This document shows positions 8,097 through 17,307 of a stretch of 64,000 nucleotides of DNA, in pieces. The position numbers and the translations under genes were made by a program. Numbering within the stretch: position 1 is the stretch's first letter; the number at the start of each line of letters is the position of its first letter. The DNA is from an uncultured Siphonobacter sp. (GTDB taxonomy: Bacteria > Bacteroidota > Bacteroidia > Cytophagales > Spirosomataceae): assembly GCA_913775095.1 (NCBI GenBank), contig CAJYIW010000025.1:1-64000 (forward strand), in the 5' to 3' direction. A model generated the notes under the pieces. That model saw only the letters and a list, made by a program, of their open reading frames with translations. It was not told the DNA's origin and did no database searches.

Positions 8097-9047
8097 TTAA
8101 AGCGTTAACAGAAACTCATTCAGAACTTCCGTCGTACGCTCTAATTTGTCGTGATGCAGGTTGTGCCCGGCTCCATCGATGTGAACGAGTTTGCCCTTAG
8201 GCATAGTAGCAGCGGCTTCATTGTTGCTTTTACGCACCTCGGGCGAGGCGTCTGCCTTTAGCATCAGGGCGGGCACCTGAATCTTACTCAATGAATTTCC
8301 AATGCTCATAGTACCGCTCATGGCCTGCGAGGCTTCCGGCGTATACGGGCCGTGGTACTGTTTCTTCGATAACGCCCAATATTCCACGTCTACCTTGTTC
8401 CACATCGGATTCTGCCGATGCCCGGTAGCCAGCAGATCTTCAAAGCGATAATTATTTTGAACCACCAGCGTTTCCGGGCTACCGAACATGCTTACTGAAA
8501 GTCGATCGGGAGCTGTAGCGGGCTTAGGGGAAGTTGCTGGCGGAGCCGTGCGATTGGGCACGCCTTTTGTCGCTGGTCCTCGCCCGCCAAGCAAAGGATC
8601 CAGCATGATAATGGCCCGGGCAACGCCCGGATATTCAGCCCCCACTCGCATGACGGTAGCCGCCCCCATCGAATGACCCACCAGGATGGGATTTTTAAAG
8701 TTCATGACCTTGACGAACGCGACTACATCCTTTATCAAAGTCTCGCCGTTGTCATTCGTCGTAAAGGGGTCCGATAAACCGTGGCCGCGGGTATCTAGCA
8801 TATAGATGTCGTATTGGTCCTGGAGTTTCCAGGTTAGCGTCGTCCAGCATAGCCCGTTATCCGTCACGCCATGCACCATGACGATAACGGGTTTTTCCGG
8901 TTGTGGGGTGGCTCGGTAGTAATGAATGCGAATACCGTTGGCGTACGCATACCCATCGGACCATCCTTCAGGAATTTTGGCCTGCTGAGCCAATACTACA
9001 GTAGGTAAAAGGAGCATGAACCCCCACATTTTTTTTAGGAACATCAT
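8097..9047 (-). CDS. Exported alpha/beta-hydrolase
   Basis: 316 residues with a signal peptide (LLLPTVVLAQQ). Classic alpha/beta-hydrolase fold: oxyanion region VMVHGVTDNGLCW (residues ~57-68), TRGHGLSD, nucleophile elbow GHSMGAA with Ser at about 126, an acid near ADASPEV, and the histidine in GAGHNLHHD close to the C-terminus. This family includes esterases, lactonases and epoxide hydrolases. It is 42 bases upstream of the GH43-like gene and 52 bases downstream of another alpha/beta-hydrolase on the same strand, suggesting one operon within the PUL. An esterase removing acyl groups from the target glycan is a reasonable inference. Confidence 0.8.
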   Translation of the reverse strand: MMFLKKMWGFMLLLPTVVLAQQAKIPEGWSDGYAYANGIRIHYYRATPQPEKPVIVMVHGVTDNGLCWTTLTWKLQDQYDIYMLDTRGHGLSDPFTTNDNGETLIKDVVAFVKVMNFKNPILVGHSMGAATVMRVGAEYPGVARAIIMLDPLLGGRGPATKGVPNRTAPPATSPKPATAPDRLSVSMFGSPETLVVQNNYRFEDLLATGHRQNPMWNKVDVEYWALSKKQYHGPYTPEASQAMSGTMSIGNSLSKIQVPALMLKADASPEVRKSNNEAAATMPKGKLVHIDGAGHNLHHDKLERTTEVLNEFLLTL

Positions 9048-9099
9048 TCTATAAAATCATTAATTATGAATCACTTAGTGTTCAGAGTACCGCCTGGAG

Positions 9100-10017
9100 C
9101 TAAGGCATATTCTTCTTTTCTACCCGCCAGTTTGAAGTAGTTGAAAGGCCCGCGGGTTCGCCACTGAAGAGTTGTCCCGCTGTGCGGTCGCCCTTGAGTT
9201 GCCATTTGTACCAGGCCGTAGCTACCCGGGCAAATTCCCCACCGTGCGGCTGGCTGTAAGTGCCGCCATGCCCCACGTCCATATTGGCCATGAATACCGG
9301 CACATGATTAATCCGCTGGAAATCGTCCATGCCATTGGCATAGGCAATGTCTTTTTCACCGCCCAGCAAATAAAGCGTTGGGGTATGAATCTTGCTGAGG
9401 TTTTCTTTAGTCAGGTTGGGCATGGCACTCCGGCCATTGCCGGGCGTACTGAAGATACCACTGTTACAAACGACAACCGTGCTGACGCGTGGATCACCCG
9501 CCACTTCCAGCGTTTGTAATCCCCCGCACGACATACCACTCACGGCGATTTTTGATACGTCCAGCTTGTTATAAAACGGACTTTTACGATCCTTGTTCTG
9601 GGCAATGGCCCAGTCCAGTGCGTCCAGTAACTGGGTTGACTGGGAGCGGCCCTTTACCTGTTCTCCGGTTTCTTTGGGCATTACCCCAATGGCAACCACC
9701 AGAAAGCCATGCGAAGCCACCTCATTTAAGAAGTTAACATGTTCCCAGGGGGAATTATAACAGGCTCCGTTTCCCCAGGCGATGATGGGTAATTTATTAG
9801 TCTTGTTAAAAACCTTCAGATTCGCAGGACGAAAGACTGTATGGGTGGGTAAGGTAGGTTCCTTAAGCATGACAGCACGGTATAGACCCGTACCCCCCTC
9901 TTCTACGACCCTGGAAACCACGGAATCAGAAATGATCAGATCCTGTGCAGCACCAGAATAAGAGCCCGTAAGCAAAGAAATAAGCAGACCGGCTAGCGTT
10001 ACGACTTGTTTTGCCAT
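9100..10017 (-). CDS. Exported dienelactone-hydrolase-like alpha/beta-hydrolase
   Basis: 305 residues with a signal peptide (VVTLAGLLISLLTGSYSGAAQ). It has the pattern of the poly(ester)-hydrolase/dienelactone hydrolase side of the alpha/beta-hydrolases: IIAWGNGACYNSPWEHVNF, ASHGFLVVAIG, nucleophile elbow SGMSCGG with Ser at about 163, acid near GGEKDIAY, and histidine in DVGHGG. It is sequence-unrelated to the neighbouring hydrolase at 8097-9047 apart from the fold. It lies after the SusD gene, separated by a terminator hairpin at 10108-10143, so it may have lower expression or its own start. A carbohydrate esterase role is likely from context only. Confidence 0.75.
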   Translation of the reverse strand: MAKQVVTLAGLLISLLTGSYSGAAQDLIISDSVVSRVVEEGGTGLYRAVMLKEPTLPTHTVFRPANLKVFNKTNKLPIIAWGNGACYNSPWEHVNFLNEVASHGFLVVAIGVMPKETGEQVKGRSQSTQLLDALDWAIAQNKDRKSPFYNKLDVSKIAVSGMSCGGLQTLEVAGDPRVSTVVVCNSGIFSTPGNGRSAMPNLTKENLSKIHTPTLYLLGGEKDIAYANGMDDFQRINHVPVFMANMDVGHGGTYSQPHGGEFARVATAWYKWQLKGDRTAGQLFSGEPAGLSTTSNWRVEKKNMP

Positions 10018-10107
10018 TAAGATTGAATCGATTAGAGGTACCTATAGTCATAAATAAAAGCAATCTTCTCCAAGAGAAAACCAGTTGCCTGTGGGAATAA
10101 AAGGTTT

Positions 10108-10143
10108 TACCCAGTGGGTACCATTGCTGACACCCACTGGGTA
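10108..10143 (-). terminator. Terminator hairpin after SusD
   Basis: Perfect 12-bp stem (TACCCAGTGGGT at 10108-10119 with ACCCACTGGGTA at 10132-10143) and 12-base loop, 21 bases past the SusD stop on the minus strand, followed by AAAACCTTTTATT. It may attenuate rather than stop transcription into the downstream hydrolases. Confidence 0.6.
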
Positions 10144-10164
10144 AAGAAAAAGGAACCGGTATAT

Positions 10165-11667
10165 TTACTTCCAGTTCGGATTTTGCTCAATGGCCGTATT
10201 CGTGTTCATTTCATTCTGGGGAATGGGAAAGTACGAATGGAGAGCTTCGTTGAAAAACTCACGACCTACTTTATCACTATTCGTAATTTCCTGTTTTAGT
10301 AAACCCCAGCGTTTTAAATCATAGAACCGCTGTCCTTCCCGGAAAAACTCAATCATTCGCTGATGACGGATTTCGGTCATCAACTGCGTTTGCGAATACC
10401 CCGTAGCCAGATTAGCCAGTTTGGCCCGATTTCGAATCCGATTCAGCGGAGCGTAGGCATCGGCGGTTTTTCCCTGCATGGTCAGGGCTTCGGCGTAGAG
10501 TAACAGCACATCGGCAAAACGCAGGACTTTTTCATTGATCTCAGAAATGAAAATGCCTTCATTGGCATCCAGATAATTTTGATACTTCTTAATCAGGGAT
10601 TTATAACCGAAGATCAACTTGAAGCTGCTGAAGGGTTTCTGGTAAAAAGTAGCCCCTGGATAATCCCAGACGATGGAGGCGTACATCCGGGGATCAAAAT
10701 CCCCCGTAGTGGTTTTTTCTTTCTGGAATTCATTGAAAATCTTATCCGTCGGCGATACCTCAAACCAGCCCTGAACCTCGGCAGGGGCAAATTCCTGGGC
10801 CGTAGTGACGCCCTGTGATTCGTTGGCGTTTTCACCTGCCCAGGGCTGTACGCCCCCGACATTCTGATTCTGAATTTCAAACAGCGATTCGGAGTTGTTG
10901 TCGTATTCTTTCAGGAAATTCTGTCCATAATCCGACAATAGGGTATAAGCATAGGGAGCACTCAGCAACGGTTTGAGTTCGGCTTCGGCTTCACTCCATT
11001 TCTTCATGTACACATAGGCTTTTCCTAAATACCCGATGGCGGCTCCTTTCGTAGCCCGGCCCACGAATGCCGCGGGATACGACACAGGCAGGTCAGCCTT
11101 TGCATCCTGAAAGTCTTTCACCACCTGTTCCCACACGGCTGTTTCGGGAGACTGTTTGACATTATACTCGCTGCGATCCTGTGGAACTTTGGTGATAACA
11201 GGAACGGCCCCGAAATTGATGGCCAGGTTGAAGTAATGAACCCCCCGAATGAATTTTGCTTCCGCAATAAACTGCTTTTTCGAGTCTTGCGGAATAGGAG
11301 CCGTCGCCGCGTTTTCGATAATCTGATTACTGCGAAAAATACCCGTATAGGCACCTGCGTAGGCTCCGGAGGGAGTTCCCGTTGTGGGTGTATTCGTAAA
11401 GGTTGAGAGCTGATAAAGGTCTTTGACATCGTTTCGAATGAAGAAATCATCGCCACGACCATTGGTTAACTCTACGCCCCGGACGCCCCAGTTGCCGTTA
11501 TCAATGTGACGAAAAATCTTGTATGTTGCCGCCAGGGCCGACAAAAAATCCTGATCGGTTTTCCAGAACGTGGACTCCGTGGTTACGTTTGGATTTACTA
11601 ATTCCAGACTGCTCTGACAACTGCTCAGGTATAAAGCTGTGACCAGAAGGGCTATGTATTTTTTCAT
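10165..11667 (-). CDS. SusD/RagB-family glycan-binding outer-membrane lipoprotein
   Basis: 500 residues. Lipoprotein signal MKKYIALLVTALYLSSC with lipidated Cys17. SusD hallmarks: N-terminal NVTTESTFWKTDQDFLSALAATY, helical TPR-like core (AEAKFIRGVHYFNLAINFG), and the C-terminal RFADVLLLYAEAL...NRIRNRAKL...IRHQRMIEFFREGQRFYDLKRWG block. SusD proteins cap the SusC transporter at the cell surface and hold oligosaccharides before import. The gene begins 37 bases after the SusC stop, the usual order. Variation in the central part sets the ligand, which cannot be predicted here. Confidence 0.95.
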   Translation of the reverse strand: MKKYIALLVTALYLSSCQSSLELVNPNVTTESTFWKTDQDFLSALAATYKIFRHIDNGNWGVRGVELTNGRGDDFFIRNDVKDLYQLSTFTNTPTTGTPSGAYAGAYTGIFRSNQIIENAATAPIPQDSKKQFIAEAKFIRGVHYFNLAINFGAVPVITKVPQDRSEYNVKQSPETAVWEQVVKDFQDAKADLPVSYPAAFVGRATKGAAIGYLGKAYVYMKKWSEAEAELKPLLSAPYAYTLLSDYGQNFLKEYDNNSESLFEIQNQNVGGVQPWAGENANESQGVTTAQEFAPAEVQGWFEVSPTDKIFNEFQKEKTTTGDFDPRMYASIVWDYPGATFYQKPFSSFKLIFGYKSLIKKYQNYLDANEGIFISEINEKVLRFADVLLLYAEALTMQGKTADAYAPLNRIRNRAKLANLATGYSQTQLMTEIRHQRMIEFFREGQRFYDLKRWGLLKQEITNSDKVGREFFNEALHSYFPIPQNEMNTNTAIEQNPNWK

Positions 11668-11704
11668 CTTCAGTTGAGATAAGAATAAGTGAAGTCAGGC
11701 CAGT

Positions 11705-14700
11705 TTAGAAAGAAAGCTGAATACCGAGCATGGACGTCCGGGCGAGGGGATAAGCTACGTGTCCAAAATCCACACCCCGATCCAGAATGGAACCCGTACG
11801 CCCCAGATCCGGGTTAAAGCCCTGATACTTAGTGATTGTAAACAGGTTGTCAAAGCTTACATACACGCGGCAACTGCTGATTTTTGCTTTCTCCATCAGC
11901 GTTTTGGGCAGAGCATAGCCGAATTGCAGCGTTTTCAAACGACCATACGAACCATTCTCCAGAAAACGATCCGAAGTTCGGGTGTTATAGTTCGGGTCAT
12001 TGATGATGGCTCTGGGAATCGTGGTGTTCTGATTATCAGGCCTCCACGCGTTCAGCGTCGATTTGGCGTAGTTAAATTCCAGACTCATGCTTTCCAGATC
12101 CTGACGGAAGCCATTGTAAATTTTATTGCCGTACGTTCCCTGAAAGAATAGGGAGAGGTCGAAGTTTTTCCAGGACAAATTCCCCCCAAAGCCGTATTGA
12201 AATTTAGGATTTGGACTTCCGGCATAGACCCGATCTGCATCCGAAATCACACCGTCTGCGTTGGCATCTACGAATCGGATATCACCCGGAGCGGCATTGG
12301 GCTGAATCTTCACCCCGTTACGGCTGTAAGCATCAATTTCTTCCTGAGAATTAAACAAGCCGTCGGTCTTAATGAGATAAAAAGCTCCAATCGGGCCACC
12401 CGCCTGCGTTAACGTAGCTGAAGCTCCGTGGTGAGTAGGCTGGCCACCGAAAATTTGCTGACTTCCGGTTCCGAGCTGGTCCACTTTGTTATTGATCGTC
12501 GAGAACGTTCCGGTGAGCTGATAATTGAAATCACCTACGTTATCATTATAGCTTAAGCCCAATTCAAAACCCTTGTTCGTTACCTGACCGGCGTTGATGT
12601 AAGGGCTGGTACTGGATCCCGTGGAAAGGGGCAGGGGAACCTGAAGGAGAATGTCCGAATTTTTGCGAACAAAGTAATCCATCGTTACCCCCAGGCGATT
12701 ATTAAAGAAACCCAGATCCAGCCCGATGTCCGATGTTTTGGAGGTCTCCCATTTAATGTTTGAATTGGCAAAAGCCCGCTGAATGGAACCAGACCAGAGT
12801 TGCTGGGTCTGACCCAGTACGTAATTGGCATTGAGGGAAATCACCGGACTGTATTGATAATCCGTTAATTCCTGATTACCCAGCACGCCATAACTGGCCC
12901 GCAGTTTCAGCGTACTGATCGTTGATTTCAGCGACTGAAAGAACGTCTCATTGGAAACGTTCCAGCCCAAAGCCAACGAGGGGAAGTTCCCGAAGCGGTT
13001 GCTGGAGCCAAAGCGGGAGGAACCATCCCGGCGAAAGGTAGCCGTTAGTAAGTATCGGCTGTCATAGGAATAGACCAGTCGGCCCAAATAGGATACTAAA
13101 GAATTTTCGTATAAGTTACTTCCCGCAGCGGTATTCGTCGTTCCTGCATCAATCACCGTCAGATCATTCGGCATGCCACTTTTAGAGGCACTTAATGTAC
13201 GTCGCTGCCCCTGCTGAAACGTAAAACCGCCCAGTAGCTGAAAATTGTGCTTATCAAAAGACCGGTCATAGGAAAGGGTATGTTCCTGAAGAAAAAGCGA
13301 GGATTGGTTACGGCTTTCACTTAAATCAGCATCCCGGTTTACAAACAGACTTCCTACTTCGTAAGGTTTGATATAATCGTAATAGTATTCATAAGTATTG
13401 GTAAAGCCCAGATTATATTTATACTTGAGACCCTTAGCTAAAGATAATTCGGCGAATACGTTTACGACCACATTAGTAGCCTCGTTTTTAGGATCTTCCA
13501 GATATAACTGGGCTACGGGGTTCGCTACGTTTACTACCGGTCCTGAAGCACCCGAAAAGCCACCAATGGCATTGGGATCATAGATGTTAAAAACGGGTAT
13601 CATCTTCAGCGAAGAACCCACGGGTCCGCCGCCCTGCCCACCCCAGCCACCGGCCATGGTTCGAAAGCGTTCCCGGGAGAGAAGGACGGTTTCTCCGATG
13701 CGTAAACGCCCTTTCGTAAAATCAGACTTGATTCTCAGGTTCAGACGGTTATAATCGGTAAGCTTGACAATGCCCTGCTGACCCAGATAACCTCCTGAAA
13801 CGCTGTAATTGTAATTGTCACCCCCGCCGCCGGCTGACAGGTCATAGTTCTGCATGGGTGCGGTCTGATAGATGGAATTCATCCAGTCCGTACCCGCCCC
13901 GAGTGATTGTGGGTTCTGAGCGATATCCAGCCGGGCCAGTCGGGCCGCGTCGTGAGCAGCATTACTAACCTGAGCCCATTCCGAGGCATTCAGCACATCG
14001 AGGTTTTTCGAGAGTTTCTGAAAGCCATAATAGGCATTAAAATCCAGCCGGTTTTCGCCTTTTTTACCCGTTTTGGTGGTAATTAAAACGACGCCATTGG
14101 CGGCTCGCGAACCATAGATAGCCGCCGCGGAAGCATCTTTCAGGATATCAATTGAAGCGATGTCACTGGAAGATATATTATTGATGTTACTTACCTGCAC
14201 TCCATCGACAATGTATAAAGGGTCATTGTTATTGAGTGAGCCAGCACCCCTTACCAGTATACGTACGCCAGCTCCGGGGTTTCCACCCGCCGATTCGATA
14301 TTGACTCCCGGTACTCGTCCCTGAAGGGCTCTCTGGACGTTGGGGCTGCCCTGCGTCCGAAGATCACTGGGCTTCACACTGGCAATGGAGCCCGTCAGGT
14401 CCGAGCGTTTCTGGGTGCCATACCCCACGACAACCACTTCGCTTAACGCCTGACTATTGGCAGAAAGCTGAACATCGACGACCGTACGACTGGGAGAAAT
14501 GGCCTCTTCCTGGGATACATAACCCACGTAAGAGAAAACCAGCGTGGTAGCCCGGGTACCCTCCGGAATAGAGATGCGGTATTTTCCGTTGGCATCGGTG
14601 GTAGCCCCGAGCGTCGTTCCCTTAACGGCCACGTTAACGCCCGGAAGAGCACCGCCCTGTTCGTCCGTAACCGTTCCGGTGATGGCCAGGTCCAGAGCCC

Positions 14701-14833
14701 GGGAATGAATGGGAAACGAATGCAAAGGACTGGCTCCCAGAACGGAAGAAACTCCGCAGGCGATCAGTGCCGCCTGAAAGGGTATAAAGGCAGCCTTACG
14801 TAAGGCACCCACGGGTAAACCTGATTTTTTCAT
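11705..14833 (-). CDS. SusC/RagA-family TonB-dependent outer-membrane transporter
   Basis: 1042 residues. An N-terminal export signal region (residues ~10-35) is followed by a carboxypeptidase-like regulatory beta-sandwich (ITGTVTDEQGGALPGVNV, ~51-125), a TonB-box-like stretch SEVVVVGYGTQK (~131-142), the plug domain (LTGSIASVKPSDL through GVVLITTKTGKKG), and a long beta-barrel ending in an aromatic residue (GIQLSF). This is the energy-dependent importer of glycan fragments, working with SusD encoded next. The gene follows the MFS gene by 93 bases. Length is normal for the family. Confidence 0.96.
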   Translation of the reverse strand: MKKSGLPVGALRKAAFIPFQAALIACGVSSVLGASPLHSFPIHSRALDLAITGTVTDEQGGALPGVNVAVKGTTLGATTDANGKYRISIPEGTRATTLVFSYVGYVSQEEAISPSRTVVDVQLSANSQALSEVVVVGYGTQKRSDLTGSIASVKPSDLRTQGSPNVQRALQGRVPGVNIESAGGNPGAGVRILVRGAGSLNNNDPLYIVDGVQVSNINNISSSDIASIDILKDASAAAIYGSRAANGVVLITTKTGKKGENRLDFNAYYGFQKLSKNLDVLNASEWAQVSNAAHDAARLARLDIAQNPQSLGAGTDWMNSIYQTAPMQNYDLSAGGGGDNYNYSVSGGYLGQQGIVKLTDYNRLNLRIKSDFTKGRLRIGETVLLSRERFRTMAGGWGGQGGGPVGSSLKMIPVFNIYDPNAIGGFSGASGPVVNVANPVAQLYLEDPKNEATNVVVNVFAELSLAKGLKYKYNLGFTNTYEYYYDYIKPYEVGSLFVNRDADLSESRNQSSLFLQEHTLSYDRSFDKHNFQLLGGFTFQQGQRRTLSASKSGMPNDLTVIDAGTTNTAAGSNLYENSLVSYLGRLVYSYDSRYLLTATFRRDGSSRFGSSNRFGNFPSLALGWNVSNETFFQSLKSTISTLKLRASYGVLGNQELTDYQYSPVISLNANYVLGQTQQLWSGSIQRAFANSNIKWETSKTSDIGLDLGFFNNRLGVTMDYFVRKNSDILLQVPLPLSTGSSTSPYINAGQVTNKGFELGLSYNDNVGDFNYQLTGTFSTINNKVDQLGTGSQQIFGGQPTHHGASATLTQAGGPIGAFYLIKTDGLFNSQEEIDAYSRNGVKIQPNAAPGDIRFVDANADGVISDADRVYAGSPNPKFQYGFGGNLSWKNFDLSLFFQGTYGNKIYNGFRQDLESMSLEFNYAKSTLNAWRPDNQNTTIPRAIINDPNYNTRTSDRFLENGSYGRLKTLQFGYALPKTLMEKAKISSCRVYVSFDNLFTITKYQGFNPDLGRTGSILDRGVDFGHVAYPLARTSMLGIQLSF

Positions 14834-14926
14834 AGAAGTATATTGGTTTTGTAAGAGGCAGGATGGGTAGAGTTACCTGTGAGTCACCTTAGAACAGTAT
14901 TGATTAATGCTTTGATTATAAGTAAA

Positions 14927-16267
14927 CTAATGCCCTGCAAAGGCCTGATCCATGTCTTCCAGTGTCTTGCCTTTGGTTTCTTTTACTTTTCGCCAGACAA
15001 ACACACTTCCCAGCAGACAGATGAACGAATACAGCCAGAAGGGGCCGTAGGTGCCCAGTTGGTCCGCCAGAATAGGGAAAGTAAACACAAGCACGAAATA
15101 GGCTGCCCACAGGAAAACAATAGAAACTGAAGAAGCCAGGCCGCGAACGCGATTGGGGAATATTTCCGAAATCAATACCCAGGTAACGGGAGCCAGTGAC
15201 GTAGAATAGGTGCTAATGGCAAGAAGAACAAACAGAGAGAGCAAACCTGGCGGTGCCTGATATTTCAATAACAGGGCGATGATTACGTATAAAACAGATA
15301 AACCTATGGACCCGGCCAGTAACAAAGGCTTGCGGCCTAAACGATCTACCTGCCACATGGCCAGTAATGTAAAAAGCATATTCACAACTCCGATTACTAC
15401 AGTCTCGAACAACTGACGGTCCAGGGAAGCTCCTACTGTTTCGAAAATAGTTGACGTATAGTTAAATACGACATTGATGCCACAGAGTTGCTGAAAAATC
15501 GCCAGCCCAATGCCGATCACCACGGCAGGCCAGATGCCTTTTTCAAACAGCACGCGTAAAGATGGACGTTCTGAAGAATCAAACGACTGCTGGATATCCC
15601 GTACCGTTTTGCGGACGAATTCTTCGCCACCGATGCGTTGCAGGATGGATTCCCCCTGCTGGATCTTTCCTTTCTGAATGAGCCAGCGGGGACTTTCGGG
15701 CAGCCAGATAACCCCCAGAAAGAAACAAAGCGAGGGAATGGCTCCCAGACCGAACATCCAACGCCAGGCCTCCGGGCCGGTATCGGCCAGTTTATAATTC
15801 ACCAGATTCGTAATCAGGATACCGATCACAATTGTGAGCTGGTTTATGGATACGTTTCGGCCTCTGACTTCCGCCGGAGAAATTTCAGCGATGTACAAAG
15901 GACTTAACATCGACGCCATTCCGACGCCAATGCCTGCCAGAAATCGCATGCCAATAAAGATGGATAATGTACTGGACATAGCCATCCCAAAGGAAGAGAA
16001 GGCAAAGATGAGAGCGGCCAGCATTAAACCGGGTCGTCTGCCGAATCGGTCGGCAATGGTTCCTGCTATAACGCAACCCAGCATACAACCCAGAGCCAGC
16101 GATCCCGTCAGGAATCCTTCCCACCAGGCATTTAACTGAAAATACTCATTTAAAAAGGGTAATGCTCCGGAAATCACTGCAAAGTCAAATCCAAACAGGT
16201 AACCCCCTAATGCAGAGATAAAAGAGATTGTAAAAATATAGGCGGAATGAGAATGGGTGGTATTCAT
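14927..16267 (-). CDS. MFS sugar:H+ symporter (sugar porter family)
   Basis: 446 residues, about 12 hydrophobic helices, inner membrane. Sugar-porter signatures: GGYLFGFDFAVISGAL in helix 1, DRFGRRPG after helix 2, PESPRWL at ~190-196 after helix 6, QQLCGINVVFNYTSTIF in helix 7, DRLGRKPLL, and a C-terminal KETKGKTLEDM. These match xylose/galactose/arabinose-type proton symporters. It is divergent from the AraC regulator (128 bases between starts) and directly upstream of SusC, so it probably imports the monosaccharide released by the PUL enzymes and is expressed with them. The exact sugar is not evident. Confidence 0.92.
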   Translation of the reverse strand: MNTTHSHSAYIFTISFISALGGYLFGFDFAVISGALPFLNEYFQLNAWWEGFLTGSLALGCMLGCVIAGTIADRFGRRPGLMLAALIFAFSSFGMAMSSTLSIFIGMRFLAGIGVGMASMLSPLYIAEISPAEVRGRNVSINQLTIVIGILITNLVNYKLADTGPEAWRWMFGLGAIPSLCFFLGVIWLPESPRWLIQKGKIQQGESILQRIGGEEFVRKTVRDIQQSFDSSERPSLRVLFEKGIWPAVVIGIGLAIFQQLCGINVVFNYTSTIFETVGASLDRQLFETVVIGVVNMLFTLLAMWQVDRLGRKPLLLAGSIGLSVLYVIIALLLKYQAPPGLLSLFVLLAISTYSTSLAPVTWVLISEIFPNRVRGLASSVSIVFLWAAYFVLVFTFPILADQLGTYGPFWLYSFICLLGSVFVWRKVKETKGKTLEDMDQAFAGH

Positions 16268-16390
16268 AGCTGGTAGCAGCGATGGCTGATTAAGAGAGGA
16301 CGATAGAACTATTCAACTCACCCTTAGTCTATGATTATTCAAAATAATAATAGCAAAAGTGATAAAATAGAATTTACATTTACATACCTA

Positions 16391-16419
16391 TTTTTATGAA
16401 AAAGATGGATAATAGTATG
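16391..16419 (+). promoter_or_regulatory. Repeated 29-bp sequence, candidate operator copy 1
   Basis: These 29 bases match 25997-26025 at 28 positions, with an uninterrupted 23-base identity (16397-16419, starting TGAAAAAGATGGATAATAG). The other copy lies upstream of the GH2 gene. The identity stops exactly at the second ATG of the AraC gene (16417-16419), so if that ATG is the true start the whole repeat is non-coding leader. Candidate binding site for the AraC regulator; not tested. Confidence 0.5.
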
Positions 16420-17307
16420 ATTGAAATGGAACAAGGGAAGAAAGACGGATTTATTGGCCAGCGAACCAACATTCTGCCCGCTGATCTTTTAAGAACGATC
16501 TCGGTTCATCCGCTCTGTGAAGGTTTGTACATTACCGATATGGGCTATTATCCGCAGGCGGCTTTTCATGCCCGGGAACGTTCGACGGGCATTTCTCAGC
16601 ATATTCTGATCTACTGCACGCAGGGAGAAGGCTCTTACTCCGTGGACCAGGAGTCTTTTGATGTGAAACCACACCAGTTTTTTTTACTGCCTGCCGGGAA
16701 AGCCCATTCGTATCGTACGAATGAAAAGAAACCCTGGAGCATCTACTGGATTCATTTTACGGGCAGTCAGGCCGAGCATTACCTTCGGTTTCTGCAATCG
16801 GAAGCCGGCCCCGTGAGCATTCCTCCGAGACCGGAACGATTTGTTCTTTTTGAAGAAATCCTGTCTCACCTGGAAATGTCCTATAACCTGGATAATCTGG
16901 TGTATGCCAATGCCAGCCTGACTCATTTTCTGGTTACTTTTAAAAATTCGGTTTATAATCCCCGGGTTACTCAACAGTCAGAAAATGATCCGATTAGCAG
17001 GAGTCTGGCTTTCATGAAACAGAATCTGGACAAAAATCTGACGCTCGAGGAACTGGCTCAGGTAGCGGGTATGTCGGCTTCCCACTTTTCTTCGGTTTTT
17101 CGCCAGAAAGTTCAAAGTGCTCCCGTTAGCTTTTTTACCTATCTGAAAATTCAGCGGGCCTGCCAGCTTTTAGAATATACGACGCTGCGAATCAAGGAGG
17201 TTGCGTATCAGATGGGTTATCCCGATCCGTACCATTTCAGCCGGGTGTTCACGCAAATCATGGGGATTTCACCCCGTGAATTCCGAAAGGCAGGCAAGGC
17301 CTCGTAA
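16396..17307 (+). CDS. AraC-family transcriptional regulator of the PUL
   Basis: 303 residues from ATG 16396, or 296 from a second ATG at 16417; the second would leave a repeated 29-bp element outside the gene. The N-terminal half is a cupin-type effector domain (ILIYCTQGEGSYSVDQ, FFLLPAGKAHSYRT, WSIYWIHFTG), the C-terminal ~100 residues are two helix-turn-helix units (LTLEELAQVAGMSASHFSSV and IKEVAYQMGYPDPYHFSRVF) with the AraC signature. Such regulators bind a small sugar and switch the genes for its use. It sits inside the PUL, divergent from the MFS-SusCD run and convergent with the GH2-DUF5107-GH35 run, which it meets end to end with no bases between. It is the only regulator within the locus. 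Confidence 0.93.
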   Translation: MKKMDNSMIEMEQGKKDGFIGQRTNILPADLLRTISVHPLCEGLYITDMGYYPQAAFHARERSTGISQHILIYCTQGEGSYSVDQESFDVKPHQFFLLPAGKAHSYRTNEKKPWSIYWIHFTGSQAEHYLRFLQSEAGPVSIPPRPERFVLFEEILSHLEMSYNLDNLVYANASLTHFLVTFKNSVYNPRVTQQSENDPISRSLAFMKQNLDKNLTLEELAQVAGMSASHFSSVFRQKVQSAPVSFFTYLKIQRACQLLEYTTLRIKEVAYQMGYPDPYHFSRVFTQIMGISPREFRKAGKAS